Shown one piece after another: positions 8,377-16,573 of a stretch of DNA of 64,000 bases. The stretch comes from Citreicoccus inhibens. GTDB lineage: Bacteria > Myxococcota > Myxococcia > Myxococcales > Myxococcaceae. The notes under the pieces were generated by a model that was not told the DNA's origin, made no database searches, and saw only the letters and a list, made by a program, of their open reading frames with translations. The stretch lies in NCBI RefSeq assembly GCF_019039035.1, contig NZ_JAHNZT010000002.1, positions 248,001-312,000 on the forward strand, read 5' to 3'. Numbering within the stretch: the first letter of the stretch is position 1; the number at the start of each line of letters is the position of its first letter. The translations under genes and the position numbers were made by a program.

Positions 8377-9609
8377 GTGCAAGCGCTGCTCGTCTTCCTC
8401 GCCATCGCGGCGCTGTCGCTGCTCGCTTCGAGCCGCGCGCTGCTTGATCCCGGGCGCCACCCCGCGCTGGCGCAGCTCGCCGCCAGTGGGCTGCTGTTCC
8501 TCGTCTTCGGCACGCTCCTGGGGCCCTCCGGCGTCGCGGTCCTGACGCCCGTGAACCTCGAGTCCTTGCGTCCCTTGGTGGCGCTGGGACTGGGGACCGC
8601 GGGCGTCATCCTCGGCCTCAACCTGGAGCCCCGCGTGCTGCGGCTGTTGCCCCGGCCCATCTATGCGGCGGCGCTGGCGCACGCGGGCACGGCCTTCTTC
8701 TTCGTGGCGGTGCCCTTGTCGGTGCCGCTGCTGATCTGGATGGACTTCCCGCCCCAAGCGGCGGTGGGCGCGGCGGCGCTGCTCGGCGCGGCGGCGAGTT
8801 TGTCCTCGGGCCACTTCGCGGTGCTGGGCCACCGCAGCGGGCGCCTGGAGCGTGCGCGTGGCCTGGGCGTGGCGCTGCTCACGATGATGGACGACGCGGT
8901 GGGCCTGGGCGTGCTCGCGTTGGCACTGGTGCTGGGCGCGGCCTCCAGCGCGCCGGAGGGCGTGGCGCTGGTGGGGCTGGCGCTGCTGCTTGGCGTGCTG
9001 TGTGGCGCGCTGCTGGCGTTCCTCACGTACTCGCTGAAGGACCCGGCCGAGCTGACCACCGTGACGTTGGGCATGGTGGCGCTGGTGGGCGGCGCGGCGG
9101 CGTACCTGCGCGTGTCGCCGCTGCTGGCGGGTGTGGCGTGTGGCGCCACGCTCGCGGTGGTGGGCGGGCGCGCGGTGGAGCGCGTGTCGCGCGCGCTGGG
9201 ACGGGTGGAGCGGCCCTCGTATCTGGTGCTGGTGTTCCTGATTGGCTGTCAGTTGCACGCGCGGGACTGGCAGGCCTGGGCGCTGTTGCCCGCGTTCGTC
9301 GTCCTGCGGTTCATGGGGAAGATGCTGGGCGGCAAGCTCGCGCAGCGCCTCACGGTGGGGCTGTTGGACCTGCCGCCGAGGCTGGGCCACGCGCTCATCT
9401 CCCAGGGCGGTCTGGCGCTGTGTCTGGTCGCCGACTTCCTCCTCTTGGTGCCTGGAACGCTGTCGCAGCGCATCTTCGACGTGGTGGCGGTGGGCGCGGT
9501 GGTGAACGAGATGCTCGCGCACCGCGCGTTCCGGCAAGTGGCGCCGCCTCGCGCGGTGAAGGGGGCCCCCGCGTCCCCGGGCACGGGCGGGGAAGGGGTG
9601 GCGGCATGA
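8377..9609 (+). CDS. Cation:proton antiporter, CPA2/Kef-NhaP type (first of pair)
   Basis: 410 residues from a GTG, about 11-12 hydrophobic segments over the whole length and no cytoplasmic regulatory domain (no TrkA-N/C). Typical antiporter features are the small-residue-rich helices, a polar DDAVGLGV segment in the ion-path helix, and the C-terminal ISQGGLALCLVADFL helix. Predicted to exchange Na+ or K+ for protons across the inner membrane. It ends in an ATGA overlap with the next antiporter gene, so the two are translationally coupled and may form one complex. Confidence 0.8.
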   Translation: MQALLVFLAIAALSLLASSRALLDPGRHPALAQLAASGLLFLVFGTLLGPSGVAVLTPVNLESLRPLVALGLGTAGVILGLNLEPRVLRLLPRPIYAAALAHAGTAFFFVAVPLSVPLLIWMDFPPQAAVGAAALLGAAASLSSGHFAVLGHRSGRLERARGLGVALLTMMDDAVGLGVLALALVLGAASSAPEGVALVGLALLLGVLCGALLAFLTYSLKDPAELTTVTLGMVALVGGAAAYLRVSPLLAGVACGATLAVVGGRAVERVSRALGRVERPSYLVLVFLIGCQLHARDWQAWALLPAFVVLRFMGKMLGGKLAQRLTVGLLDLPPRLGHALISQGGLALCLVADFLLLVPGTLSQRIFDVVAVGAVVNEMLAHRAFRQVAPPRAVKGAPASPGTGGEGVAA

Positions 9610-10904
9610 CGGGGTCTGTCTTCCGGCTGGGCCTGTTGATGGTGCTGCTCGCGGGGATCACGCAGGCCCGCGGGCTGCGCGCGGACGCGGGGACGCCGGT
9701 GTTGCTCGCCGCGGGAGCGCTGCTCCTGTGCGGCCTGTTCGCGGGCAAGGTGGCCAAGGGGATGGGCCTGCCGCGCCTCACCGGCTACCTGCTCGTGGGC
9801 GTGGCCGTGGGGCCGTACGCGCTGGGGTTCATCCCGGGCGCGGGCGTGAAGGGCCTGGAGCTGGTGAAGGGCCTGGCGGTGAGCCTCATCGCCCTGGTCG
9901 CAGGCACGGAGCTGCACCTGGGCCTGCTGCGGCGCGTGGGCGCGCGCGTGGCCATTCTGTGCGCCACGGTGTGCGGCATCACGTTCTGTGTCTGCTTTGG
10001 AACGATGGTGGCCCTCAAGCCGGTGCTGCCGTTCCTCACGCCCATGACGATGCCGCAGGCCATGGCGGTCAGCGCGCTGGTGGCCACGGTGGTGGTGTCG
10101 TTCTCTCCCACGGTCACCATCGCCATCGTGCAGGAGACCTCCGCGCGCGGCTCCTTCACCGAGTTCCTCATGGCGCTCGTCATCATCGGCGACCTGTTCG
10201 TCATGGTGGCCTTCGCGCTGGCGGCGGGGCTGACGCGGGCCAGCTTCGGCGGTGGGTTGGATCTGGGCGCGCTCCTGGGCGGCGTGGGTTGGGAGCTGTT
10301 CGGCTCGGTGGGCGTGGGCGCGCTGCTCGCCATCGCGATGCTGTTGTACATGCGTGGCGTCAACCGCGAGCTGCCGCTGTTCCTGGTGGGGCTCTCGTTC
10401 GCGTCGGCGGAAGGGGGCGCGCGGCTGCACCTGTCGCCGCTGCTCATCTCGCTGGCGGCTGGCGCGCTCATCGCGAACCTGGACGAGCGCGAGGGCGCGC
10501 GCATCCATCAAGCCATCCAGCGCGCGGGCCTGCCGGTGTTCGCGCTGTTCTTCGCCGCGGCGGGCGCGGGCCTGAAGCTGGACGCGCTGGTGACGGTGGG
10601 GCCAGCGGCCGCGCTGCTCGTGGGCCTGCGCGCGCTGGCCATCTGGCTGGCCTGCCGCCGCTTCGCGCCCGCGGATGATGCTCGACTCAAGCGCTACCTG
10701 TGGATGGGGCTCATCTCCCAGGCGGGCGTGACGTTCGGGCTGGCGGCGCTGGTGACCAAGACGTTCCCGTCGTTCGGTCCCCAGGTCGAGGTGCTCATCG
10801 TCGCGATGATTACCGCACACGAGCTGGTGGGCCCGGTGCTCACGCGGCGTGCGCTGTCCGCCAGTGGAGAGATCCGCGCGGACGAGGGCGTGGAAAGCGC
10901 ATAG
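9606..10904 (+). CDS. Cation:proton antiporter, CPA2 type (second of pair)
   Basis: 432 residues, again 11-12 membrane segments. Family signs include LPRLTGYLLVGVAVGPYALGF near the N-terminus (broken here as GLPRLTGYLLVG then GPYALGF), the charged ELHLGLLRRVG loop, and the ISQAGVTFGLAALV helix near the end. The start ATG at 9606 overlaps the stop of the first antiporter (ATGA). The upstream in-frame extension to 9000 lies inside the first gene in another frame and is rejected. The two proteins are of the same family but clearly diverged, so a heteromeric antiporter is possible. Confidence 0.8.
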   Translation: MTGSVFRLGLLMVLLAGITQARGLRADAGTPVLLAAGALLLCGLFAGKVAKGMGLPRLTGYLLVGVAVGPYALGFIPGAGVKGLELVKGLAVSLIALVAGTELHLGLLRRVGARVAILCATVCGITFCVCFGTMVALKPVLPFLTPMTMPQAMAVSALVATVVVSFSPTVTIAIVQETSARGSFTEFLMALVIIGDLFVMVAFALAAGLTRASFGGGLDLGALLGGVGWELFGSVGVGALLAIAMLLYMRGVNRELPLFLVGLSFASAEGGARLHLSPLLISLAAGALIANLDEREGARIHQAIQRAGLPVFALFFAAAGAGLKLDALVTVGPAAALLVGLRALAIWLACRRFAPADDARLKRYLWMGLISQAGVTFGLAALVTKTFPSFGPQVEVLIVAMITAHELVGPVLTRRALSASGEIRADEGVESA

Positions 10905-10950
10905 GCTTTCAGGGCGCCGCGTCCTCGACGCTCGGAGGCCTTGTCACGCC

Positions 10951-11562
10951 ATGTCTGCACCCATCCTCGAGGTGGACCTGAAGCATCCCTCGCCACGCCA
11001 CGTGGCCCGGGCCGTGGAAGTACTGGAGAAGGGCGGACTGCTCGCCTATCCCACCGACACGTATTACGCCCTGGGGTGTGATTTGACCTCGAAGAAGGGC
11101 ATCGAGCGGCTTTACCAACTCAAGGGGCGCGACAAGAAGAAACCCTTGTCCATTCTGTGTCCGGATCTCTCCGACGTGGCGCGCTATGCCCATGTGAGCA
11201 ACTTCGCGTACCGGACGATGAAAGGACTCACGCCGGGCGCCTTCACGTTCGTGCTGGAGGCCACACGGTTGGTGCCAGAGATCATGATGACGAAGCAGAA
11301 GCAGGTGGGCATCCGCGTGCCGGATCTCACTCTGCCGCGCGAGCTGGCCAAGGCCCTGGGGCGCCCGCTCGTGACGACGTCCGCCACCAACACGGAGGGT
11401 GAGCCCCTCACGGTCGCGCGTGACATCAAGACTGCCCTTGGCCATGGGCTCGATCTGATCCTGGACGGTGGTGTGACATTGAACGAGCCGTCCACGGTGA
11501 TTTCACTCATGGGCGATGCACTTGAAATCCTCCGGCAAGGCAAGGGTAGTCTGGAGTCCTGA
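10951..11562 (+). CDS. Sua5/YciO/YrdC-family protein, YciO type
   Basis: 203 residues, a single YrdC domain without the Sua5 C-terminal extension. Motifs are GGLLAYPTDTYYALGC, the KGRDKKKPLS nucleotide-binding stretch, TPGAFTFVL, VGIRVPD and PSTVISL. YrdC proteins make threonylcarbamoyl-AMP for the t6A modification of tRNA position 37, or bind related ligands; the FRxMK-like and VPxxxM features resemble E. coli YciO more than TsaC, so a housekeeping t6A role is not certain. The start at 10951 follows CGGAGG about 11 bases upstream. It begins 46 bases after the antiporter stop. Confidence 0.8.
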   Translation: MSAPILEVDLKHPSPRHVARAVEVLEKGGLLAYPTDTYYALGCDLTSKKGIERLYQLKGRDKKKPLSILCPDLSDVARYAHVSNFAYRTMKGLTPGAFTFVLEATRLVPEIMMTKQKQVGIRVPDLTLPRELAKALGRPLVTTSATNTEGEPLTVARDIKTALGHGLDLILDGGVTLNEPSTVISLMGDALEILRQGKGSLES

Positions 11563-11585
11563 ACCCAAACCTTAGGGGGGGATGC

Positions 11586-12563
11586 TTGGATCAGGGGGGA
11601 AGTCAGTCGCGGCAAGCCGACGTGCCAGAGCGGGTGCCCGGTACGTTTGCCTTGCTGGTGCTGTTGTTGTTGCGCCCGGTGGATCTTCACTACCGGCTGA
11701 GGTCCGCTGGAATCCGGGTCCCCGGAGGTCGCATTGGCCAACTCTGGCGTGAGCAGTCAGAGGGAGGCCGCGCCGCGGGTGCCTATGTTCGCCGGCTCTT
11801 GTTGCTGCTCGTGGTGCTGTCGCCGGGCATGACGGCGTTCTCGGGGTTGGTGCTGCGCGCGGCGGGAGTGCCGCTGGCGGGCGGGTGGATCGCCTCGGCG
11901 GTGTTCTGCTCCACGGTGGGGCTGCTCATCGCGCTGGTGTCGGGGCTGGCGTCGGGGGTGCTGCTCGGCTCGCTGGCCAGCCTGTCCATGTTGATTGGGC
12001 TGCACGCCAAGGCGGGGGGCGCTTTCGGGCCCGAGTTGGGGGGAGCCGCGGGCGTGGCCGTGGGCGTGTGCCTGGGCGTGGTCTCGGGACTCGCGTCGGG
12101 CAGCATCGGCGGGCTGATGACGGGGCGCGGGCCGTCCGTGCGCCGCGTCCAGGTGGCGGCCATCGCCACCAGTCTGGTGCCGATGCTCGTGTGGAGCGGA
12201 GCCTCGTCGGTGTCGTTCGCGGGGGCGGTGGCCGCGAGCGCCCTGGTGACGTTCCTGACGTGCGCCTTCCGGCTTCCGCTGTACGCGCTGGAGGTCCTGG
12301 CGCAGGCCCTGGCCTATGCCGTCGAGCGGTGGACGGGACGCCCCACGCTGCAATGGGCGCCGGTGCGTCACCACAATCTCAGCTACCTGCCGCACCCGTT
12401 CCTGGGCCGGCACCTGGCGCTGGCCGTGCGCTCGCGTCCGGAGGAAGTGCTGGCGGTGGCGGACGCCTGCCTGCGCTCGCCCGGCAACATCCTGGTGGGG
12501 TGGCCCTGGGTCGTGGAGGCGCTGGAGCGCGCCCACGCCGCGAGTCCCGCCGAGCCTCGCTGA
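11586..12563 (+). CDS. Multi-pass membrane protein, unknown function
   Basis: 325 residues from a TTG preceded by AGGGGGGG at good spacing; a GTG at 11622 is the alternative. About five to six hydrophobic segments, very rich in Gly/Ala/Ser, include two related helices with SGLASG (residues near 120 and 170), suggesting an internal duplication or small-residue helix packing. A soluble tail carries the PVRHHNLSYLPHPFLGRHL stretch, similar in pattern to tails of some large cyanobacterial membrane proteins (my recollection, not tested). No transporter signature is seen. It follows the YciO gene by 23 bases and may be cotranscribed. Confidence 0.6.
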   Translation: MDQGGSQSRQADVPERVPGTFALLVLLLLRPVDLHYRLRSAGIRVPGGRIGQLWREQSEGGRAAGAYVRRLLLLLVVLSPGMTAFSGLVLRAAGVPLAGGWIASAVFCSTVGLLIALVSGLASGVLLGSLASLSMLIGLHAKAGGAFGPELGGAAGVAVGVCLGVVSGLASGSIGGLMTGRGPSVRRVQVAAIATSLVPMLVWSGASSVSFAGAVAASALVTFLTCAFRLPLYALEVLAQALAYAVERWTGRPTLQWAPVRHHNLSYLPHPFLGRHLALAVRSRPEEVLAVADACLRSPGNILVGWPWVVEALERAHAASPAEPR

Positions 12564-12589
12564 GCCTCGCGGGGGCCGCAACAGACGGG

Positions 12590-12617
12590 TTGCCCTGACC
12601 GCCACCTCCGGTAGCCT
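12590..12617 (+). promoter_or_regulatory. Candidate promoter of xerD (leaderless type)
   Basis: TTGCCC (12590-12595), a 16-base spacer and TAGCCT (12612-12617) end 7 bases before the xerD ATG. A transcript would start at or next to the ATG, and no Shine-Dalgarno sequence is present. It matches the pattern seen before several other genes here. Confidence 0.35.
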
Positions 12618-12624
12618 GCGCGGC

Positions 12625-13557
12625 ATGGAAGGGCTGCTCGACGCGTTCATCGCCTTCATCCGCGCGGAGCGGGGCCTGTCGGGGAAGACGGTGGACGCCT
12701 ATGCGGCGGACCTCACGGTCTACTTCGAGGACCTGCGCTCGCGCGGAGTCGCCGACGTGGCCCGCGCCACGCAGGAGGATGTCCTCGCGCACCTGGTGAC
12801 GTTGGGCCGGCGTGGCCTGGGCCGCAGGAGTCAGGCGCGCCATCTGGCCGCGCTGCGTGTCTTCCACCGCTTCCTCGTCGCTGAGCGGCTGGCCGACAAG
12901 GACCCGACCGAGGACGTGGACACGCCGCGCTCGCCGCGGAAGCTGCCATCCTTTCTCACGGTGGAGGAGGTGGAGCTGCTCCTGTCCGCGCCGGATGAGC
13001 GGACGGCGACCGGCTTGCGGGACAAGGCGATGATCGAGGTCCTCTACGCCACGGGGCTCCGCGTGAGCGAGCTGTGCGGCCTGGAGCTCAACGCGGTCCA
13101 GCTCACCGCGGGCTACCTGGTGGCCAAGGGCAAGGGCTCCAAGGAGCGAATCGTGCCCCTGGGGCGGGTGGCCATCGAGAAGGTCCAGGAGTACCTCGCC
13201 GCGTCGCGCCCGGCGCTCCTGGGGAAGCGGGTCGCGGACGCGCTGTTCGTCACGCCTCGTGGCGGCGGCTTCACGCGGCAGGGGTTCTGGAAGCTGTTGA
13301 AGCGCTATGCGCTCAAGGTGGGCATCCGGAAGCCCCTGTCACCGCACAAGCTGCGCCACTCGTTCGCCACCCATCTGGTGGAGCGCGGCGCGGATCTCCG
13401 AGCCGTGCAGCAGATGCTCGGCCACGCGGACCTCGCGACCACTCAGATCTACACCCACGTGAACAGCGCCCGGCTGCGCAGCGTGTACGACGAGTTCCAC
13501 CCGCGCAGCGATGCGTTCACGCCGAAGGCGCCGCGCAAGCGCAGGGCAGGGGGCTGA
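12625..13557 (+). CDS. xerD: Site-specific tyrosine recombinase XerD/XerC
   Basis: 310 residues, the normal XerD length. An N-terminal SAM-like core-binding domain (residues 1-95) precedes the catalytic domain, where all active-site residues are present: Arg146 (ATGLR), Lys173 region (GKGSK), His241 and Arg244 (HKLRH), His267 (GHADL) and Tyr276 (IYTHV). Known role: resolves chromosome dimers at dif together with a partner, and the same enzymes serve mobile elements. The start at 12625 gives the standard MEGLLDAFI start; the longer frame to 12316 overlaps the membrane-protein gene. An array of 11-6-11 dyad repeats lies 22 bases past its stop. Confidence 0.9.
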   Translation: MEGLLDAFIAFIRAERGLSGKTVDAYAADLTVYFEDLRSRGVADVARATQEDVLAHLVTLGRRGLGRRSQARHLAALRVFHRFLVAERLADKDPTEDVDTPRSPRKLPSFLTVEEVELLLSAPDERTATGLRDKAMIEVLYATGLRVSELCGLELNAVQLTAGYLVAKGKGSKERIVPLGRVAIEKVQEYLAASRPALLGKRVADALFVTPRGGGFTRQGFWKLLKRYALKVGIRKPLSPHKLRHSFATHLVERGADLRAVQQMLGHADLATTQIYTHVNSARLRSVYDEFHPRSDAFTPKAPRKRRAGG

Positions 13558-13578
13558 GTCGGCTCGCGGCGCAACGGC

Positions 13579-13606
13579 CATGCCTACATGGCTGGATGTT
13601 CAGTGA
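13579..13606. repeat. Dyad repeat, copy 1 (11-6-11)
   Basis: Left arm CATGCCTACAT, centre GGCTGG, right arm ATGTTCAGTGA. The inner ACAT/ATGT is a perfect inverted repeat around a 6-base centre. The 25 bases 13579-13603 align with copies 2 and 3. Confidence 0.75.
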
Positions 13607-13673
13607 GTGGGCGTGCGGTGATTGTGCGTGTTTTGGACGGCGGTGCCCCAGCATTTGTCAGACATCGAGGAGC

Positions 13674-13701
13674 AATGCCTACATGATTGGATGTTCAGGC
13701 A
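13674..13701. repeat. Dyad repeat, copy 2 (11-6-11)
   Basis: Left arm AATGCCTACAT, centre GATTGG, right arm ATGTTCAGGCA. Arms match copy 1 except at the edges; the centre differs at two of six positions. It starts 95 bases after copy 1. Confidence 0.75.
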
Positions 13702-13779
13702 TTTCCCTCTGTAATACGAGGCCGCCCGTCAGTGGGGCGTACCCTTCGTCGCCTCGAATCGAGTGCTCGCGGAGGGATT

Positions 13780-13807
13780 CATGCCCACATGACCTCATGT
13801 TCAGTGG
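13780..13807. repeat. Dyad repeat, copy 3 (11-6-11)
   Basis: Left arm CATGCCCACAT, centre GACCTC, right arm ATGTTCAGTGG. Arms are again conserved with a different centre. It starts 106 bases after copy 2. Confidence 0.7.
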
Positions 13808-13979
13808 TTTCTTTTGGGTCTCGGGCCGAACGAGCCAACGCATTGGCAATGCCATTCACTTCTCGCCAGCGACCAGAAACGTACCACCCAACGGGTTGAC
13901 TGAGCAATTGTGTGTCTTTGATTTTGGAGAATGGGCAGACGTGTTTTGTGTTTGATATGTCTGGCTTTGATGTCTGTCT

Positions 13980-15164
13980 TTACGTTCCCGACTTCGCCAA
14001 TGGGATGCCATAGGGCTCGGTCGTCGTGCGCCGTGGGGCGCTCCGGCTGGCATCTCCGGAGAGGGGCGCGACGTGGATGAGTCCGCAGGCCATCAGCCGA
14101 TGCACTGAGCGCGACGCCGCCAATTCGCCCATGGCGGCGGTGCGCAGCGCCTGTCGGATGCTCCGGCTGCCTCGCAGCTTGGAATAGAGGTACAGATCAT
14201 CCGCGGTCAGCTCGGACGGAGTCGGGCGAGGAATCGGCTCGAAAACCAGACGCCCGTCCAAGGCGAACAGCTCATCGCTCAAGGCCAGCGTCAGGCGGAT
14301 CTCCGCTTCGCGGTACAGGGCGTGGGCCTCGGGCACGGGCCCGCGCTCCAGGATCTGCGCGGCGAGCGCCACGGCATGGTCATACTTCCCGGAGGACAGG
14401 AACGCGCGCACCAGTCCGAGCAGCTCGGCGAACTCGGCGGACTCGCCCACGCGCGGTCCCTTGGGGCGCTGAGGTGCCAGCGCGCCTCGCCGGTACAGGT
14501 GCAGGACCCAGCGCGCCGCGAAGAGCGGGGCCTCGCGAGCGCTGGCGAGCAGCTCGCCGAGCGTCGCGCCTCCCGCGGCCAGGTCCAGCAGCACGTCCTC
14601 CTCCTCGGAGAATGTCTCGACCGCGAACTCGCGGAACACGCGGAACGTCACGTCCAGGTGGGGGAAGATCTCTCGGAACACCGCCCACTCGCGCAGGCGT
14701 GAGACGGCGTCTCGATGCAGCGTGGCCAGTGGCAGGCGCAGCCCGATGGCCCGTGCCGACAGCGGGAGCCCTGGTGTGAACTCCACCTCGCCCGACTCCC
14801 AGTCGTAGCAGTCGAAGAGGGCCTCGCGGGCCTTGTGCTCCATGGCCTCCAGCAGCCGCGGCAACTCGACGAAGCAGCGCTGCACCAGGAACGTGCCGTA
14901 GGGCATGTCCGCGCTCTCGGCGGCCTCGAACGCCGCCGCGGCGCGCGGCGCGTCCAGGATTCTCAGGTGGACCAGCACCTGCGCCAGGTGCTCCCGCGGA
15001 TCCGTCGAGCTTTCGCCCACCAGGAACCCGTCCTTGACGAAGAACTGGCGGCGGATGGCCCCTCGCTCGACTCGGAGCGTCCCCTCCAGCTTCGCGGCCG
15101 TGAACAGCGGTGGCATCACCATCTGCAGCCGGTAGCTCGACAGGCTTCCCGTGAATGGTTCCAT
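13980..15164 (-). CDS. DUF4388-domain protein
   Basis: 394 residues. The N-terminal 100 residues carry the DUF4388 pattern (GTLRVERGAIRRQFFVKDGFLV, then a LAQVLVHLRIL helix), followed by a second related helical region and a C-terminal helical part (about 270-370). DUF4388 proteins are frequent in myxobacteria and often sit with signalling or motility modules; the biochemical role is unknown. There is no signal peptide, so it is probably cytoplasmic. The start is well fixed by AAGGAG eight bases before the ATG. Its gene converges on xerD across the repeat island. Confidence 0.75.
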   Translation of the reverse strand: MEPFTGSLSSYRLQMVMPPLFTAAKLEGTLRVERGAIRRQFFVKDGFLVGESSTDPREHLAQVLVHLRILDAPRAAAAFEAAESADMPYGTFLVQRCFVELPRLLEAMEHKAREALFDCYDWESGEVEFTPGLPLSARAIGLRLPLATLHRDAVSRLREWAVFREIFPHLDVTFRVFREFAVETFSEEEDVLLDLAAGGATLGELLASAREAPLFAARWVLHLYRRGALAPQRPKGPRVGESAEFAELLGLVRAFLSSGKYDHAVALAAQILERGPVPEAHALYREAEIRLTLALSDELFALDGRLVFEPIPRPTPSELTADDLYLYSKLRGSRSIRQALRTAAMGELAASRSVHRLMACGLIHVAPLSGDASRSAPRRTTTEPYGIPLAKSGT

Positions 15165-15245
15165 CCGCGGACTCCTTCAGAGGTGGGTTGGTCGATGGGA
15201 GAGGTGTCAGGGTAACTCCTAACCCGGAGCTGCCTCAAGTGTCTG

Positions 15246-15318
15246 AAATTCCAGGTGTTTTTCGGTCTCGCTACCAAATTCCAGCCTGGGTCGCGCTTGC
15301 CATGGGACCGCGCGGTCC
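15246..15318. promoter_or_regulatory. Direct repeats and palindrome upstream of trpS
   Basis: AAATTCCAG occurs at 15246-15254 and again at 15276-15284, exactly 30 bases apart (about three helical turns). A perfect 14-base palindrome GGACCGCGCGGTCC lies at 15305-15318. The stretch is in the 245-base divergent spacer between the DUF4388 gene and trpS. The spacing suits a regulator binding one DNA face, but no known operator is matched. Confidence 0.3.
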
Positions 15319-15409
15319 GCTCGGGCAGGGTGACCGGAAGGTTGCAGGGGGGCGGCGGGTGTGCGAACCAGCCTCGTCGTCCACCCGTCACCTCACTATT
15401 GGTATCGCC

Positions 15410-16423
15410 ATGCGGATTCTCTCAGGCGTGCAGTCGTCCGGACGGCTGCATATCGGCAACTACTACGGGGCCATCCGCCAGTTCGTGCAGCTCCAGGAGG
15501 AGGGGGAGGCGTACTTCTTCATCGCCAACCTCCACGCGCTCAACACCGTGCGCGATCCGAAGCTCGCGCTGGAGCTGACTCGCGAGGCCGCCCTGGCCTA
15601 CCTGTCCCTGGGCCTGGATCCGAAGAAGGCCGTCCTCTTCCGTCAGAGTGACGTGAAGGAGGTCCTCGAGCTCAACTGGATCCTCGGGACCGTGGTGCCC
15701 CACGCTCACCTGGAGCGCGCCCACAGCTACAAGGACAAGGTGGCCAAGGGCTTCAGCCCGGACTTCGGCCTGTTCGCCTACCCGGTCCTCATGGCGGCGG
15801 ACATCCTGCTCTACAGCACGGACGTGGTGCCGGTGGGCAAGGATCAGATCCAGCACATCGAGTTCGCCCGCGACTGGGCCGTGAAGTTCAATACCCAGTA
15901 CGTCCCCGGCTACGACCCCGCGGACCCCGACGGCAGGGAGCGCGGACACGCGCCCGGCCTGCTCAAGCTGCCGGAGGCGCGCGTGCAGGAGTCCACCGCC
16001 ACGGTGCCTGGCGTCGACGGACAGAAGATGTCCAAGTCGTACGGCAACACCATCGAGTTGTTCGGGGACGAGAAGGAGATCAAGAAGCGGATCATGTCCA
16101 TCAAGACGGACTCGACCGCGGTGGACGCCCCCAAGCCCACCCAGGACAGCCCGCTCTACGACTTGCTCAAGCTGATGCTGCCCGAGTCCGAATTCGCCGA
16201 GGTGGACGCCACCTGGAAGACGGGCGGCAAGGGCTACGGCGACTACAAGAAGAAGCTCCTGGAGGCCTACCACACCGTCTTCGGCCCGGCCCGCAAGCGC
16301 CACGCGGAGCTGGTGGCCGACCCCGCCGAGGTCGAGCGCATCCTCCAGGACGGCGCCGACCGCGCCCGCCAGGAAGCCAGCCGGCTCATGGCGAAGGTGC
16401 GACGGGCAGTGGGAATTCCCTGA
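15410..16423 (+). CDS. trpS: Tryptophanyl-tRNA synthetase
   Basis: 337 residues, the usual bacterial length. Class Ic signatures are complete: the HIGH-like GRLHIGNYYG at residues 11-20 and KMSKS at 206-210; SGVQSSG at the start is typical. It charges tRNA-Trp in the cytosol. The ATG at 15410 gives the standard MRILSG start; the longer frame to 15155 is non-coding leader. It heads a conserved run (trpS, scpA, scpB, pseudouridine synthase) and is 150 bases ahead of scpA. Confidence 0.95.
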   Translation: MRILSGVQSSGRLHIGNYYGAIRQFVQLQEEGEAYFFIANLHALNTVRDPKLALELTREAALAYLSLGLDPKKAVLFRQSDVKEVLELNWILGTVVPHAHLERAHSYKDKVAKGFSPDFGLFAYPVLMAADILLYSTDVVPVGKDQIQHIEFARDWAVKFNTQYVPGYDPADPDGRERGHAPGLLKLPEARVQESTATVPGVDGQKMSKSYGNTIELFGDEKEIKKRIMSIKTDSTAVDAPKPTQDSPLYDLLKLMLPESEFAEVDATWKTGGKGYGDYKKKLLEAYHTVFGPARKRHAELVADPAEVERILQDGADRARQEASRLMAKVRRAVGIP

Positions 16424-16573
16424 ACACTTGTTCCTGTCAGTTTCTTTGACCCCCCTAGGAGGCACTGTTAAGGAGGTGTGTCCCCCCCGGCTCGCGCCAG
16501 AGGCCGGTTTTTCGGGCTTGTGCGCGATGACGACCCGAATCCACCTCGAACCCGCAGCGAAGGACATCGTCCG

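Larger units (their letters stand above)
13558..13979. other. Convergent intergenic island, A+T-richer, with three dyad repeats
   Basis: About 420 bases between the stops of xerD (plus) and the DUF4388 gene (minus). G+C is visibly lower than in the neighbours, with T-rich runs toward 13910-13975, and no credible gene is present. Three copies of a repeat (listed separately) are spaced 95 and 106 bases apart. As both flanking genes end here, promoters for them are not expected; the island may hold a mobile remnant, recombination sites or an unannotated RNA. Confidence 0.7.

Noticed and set aside
8020-9537. 505-codon minus-strand open frame opposite the first antiporter
   Set aside because: Gln/Arg/His-rich shadow; the plus-strand gene is a clear membrane transporter.
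13579-13807. CRISPR array
   Set aside because: Only three degenerate repeats with 70-80-base gaps, unequal spacing and no cas gene.
13074-13955. 293-codon plus-strand open frame running from xerD into the repeat island
   Set aside because: It lies in a different frame from xerD, begins inside it and has shadow-like composition; only the C-x-H-x-x-M-F-S repetition is of note.
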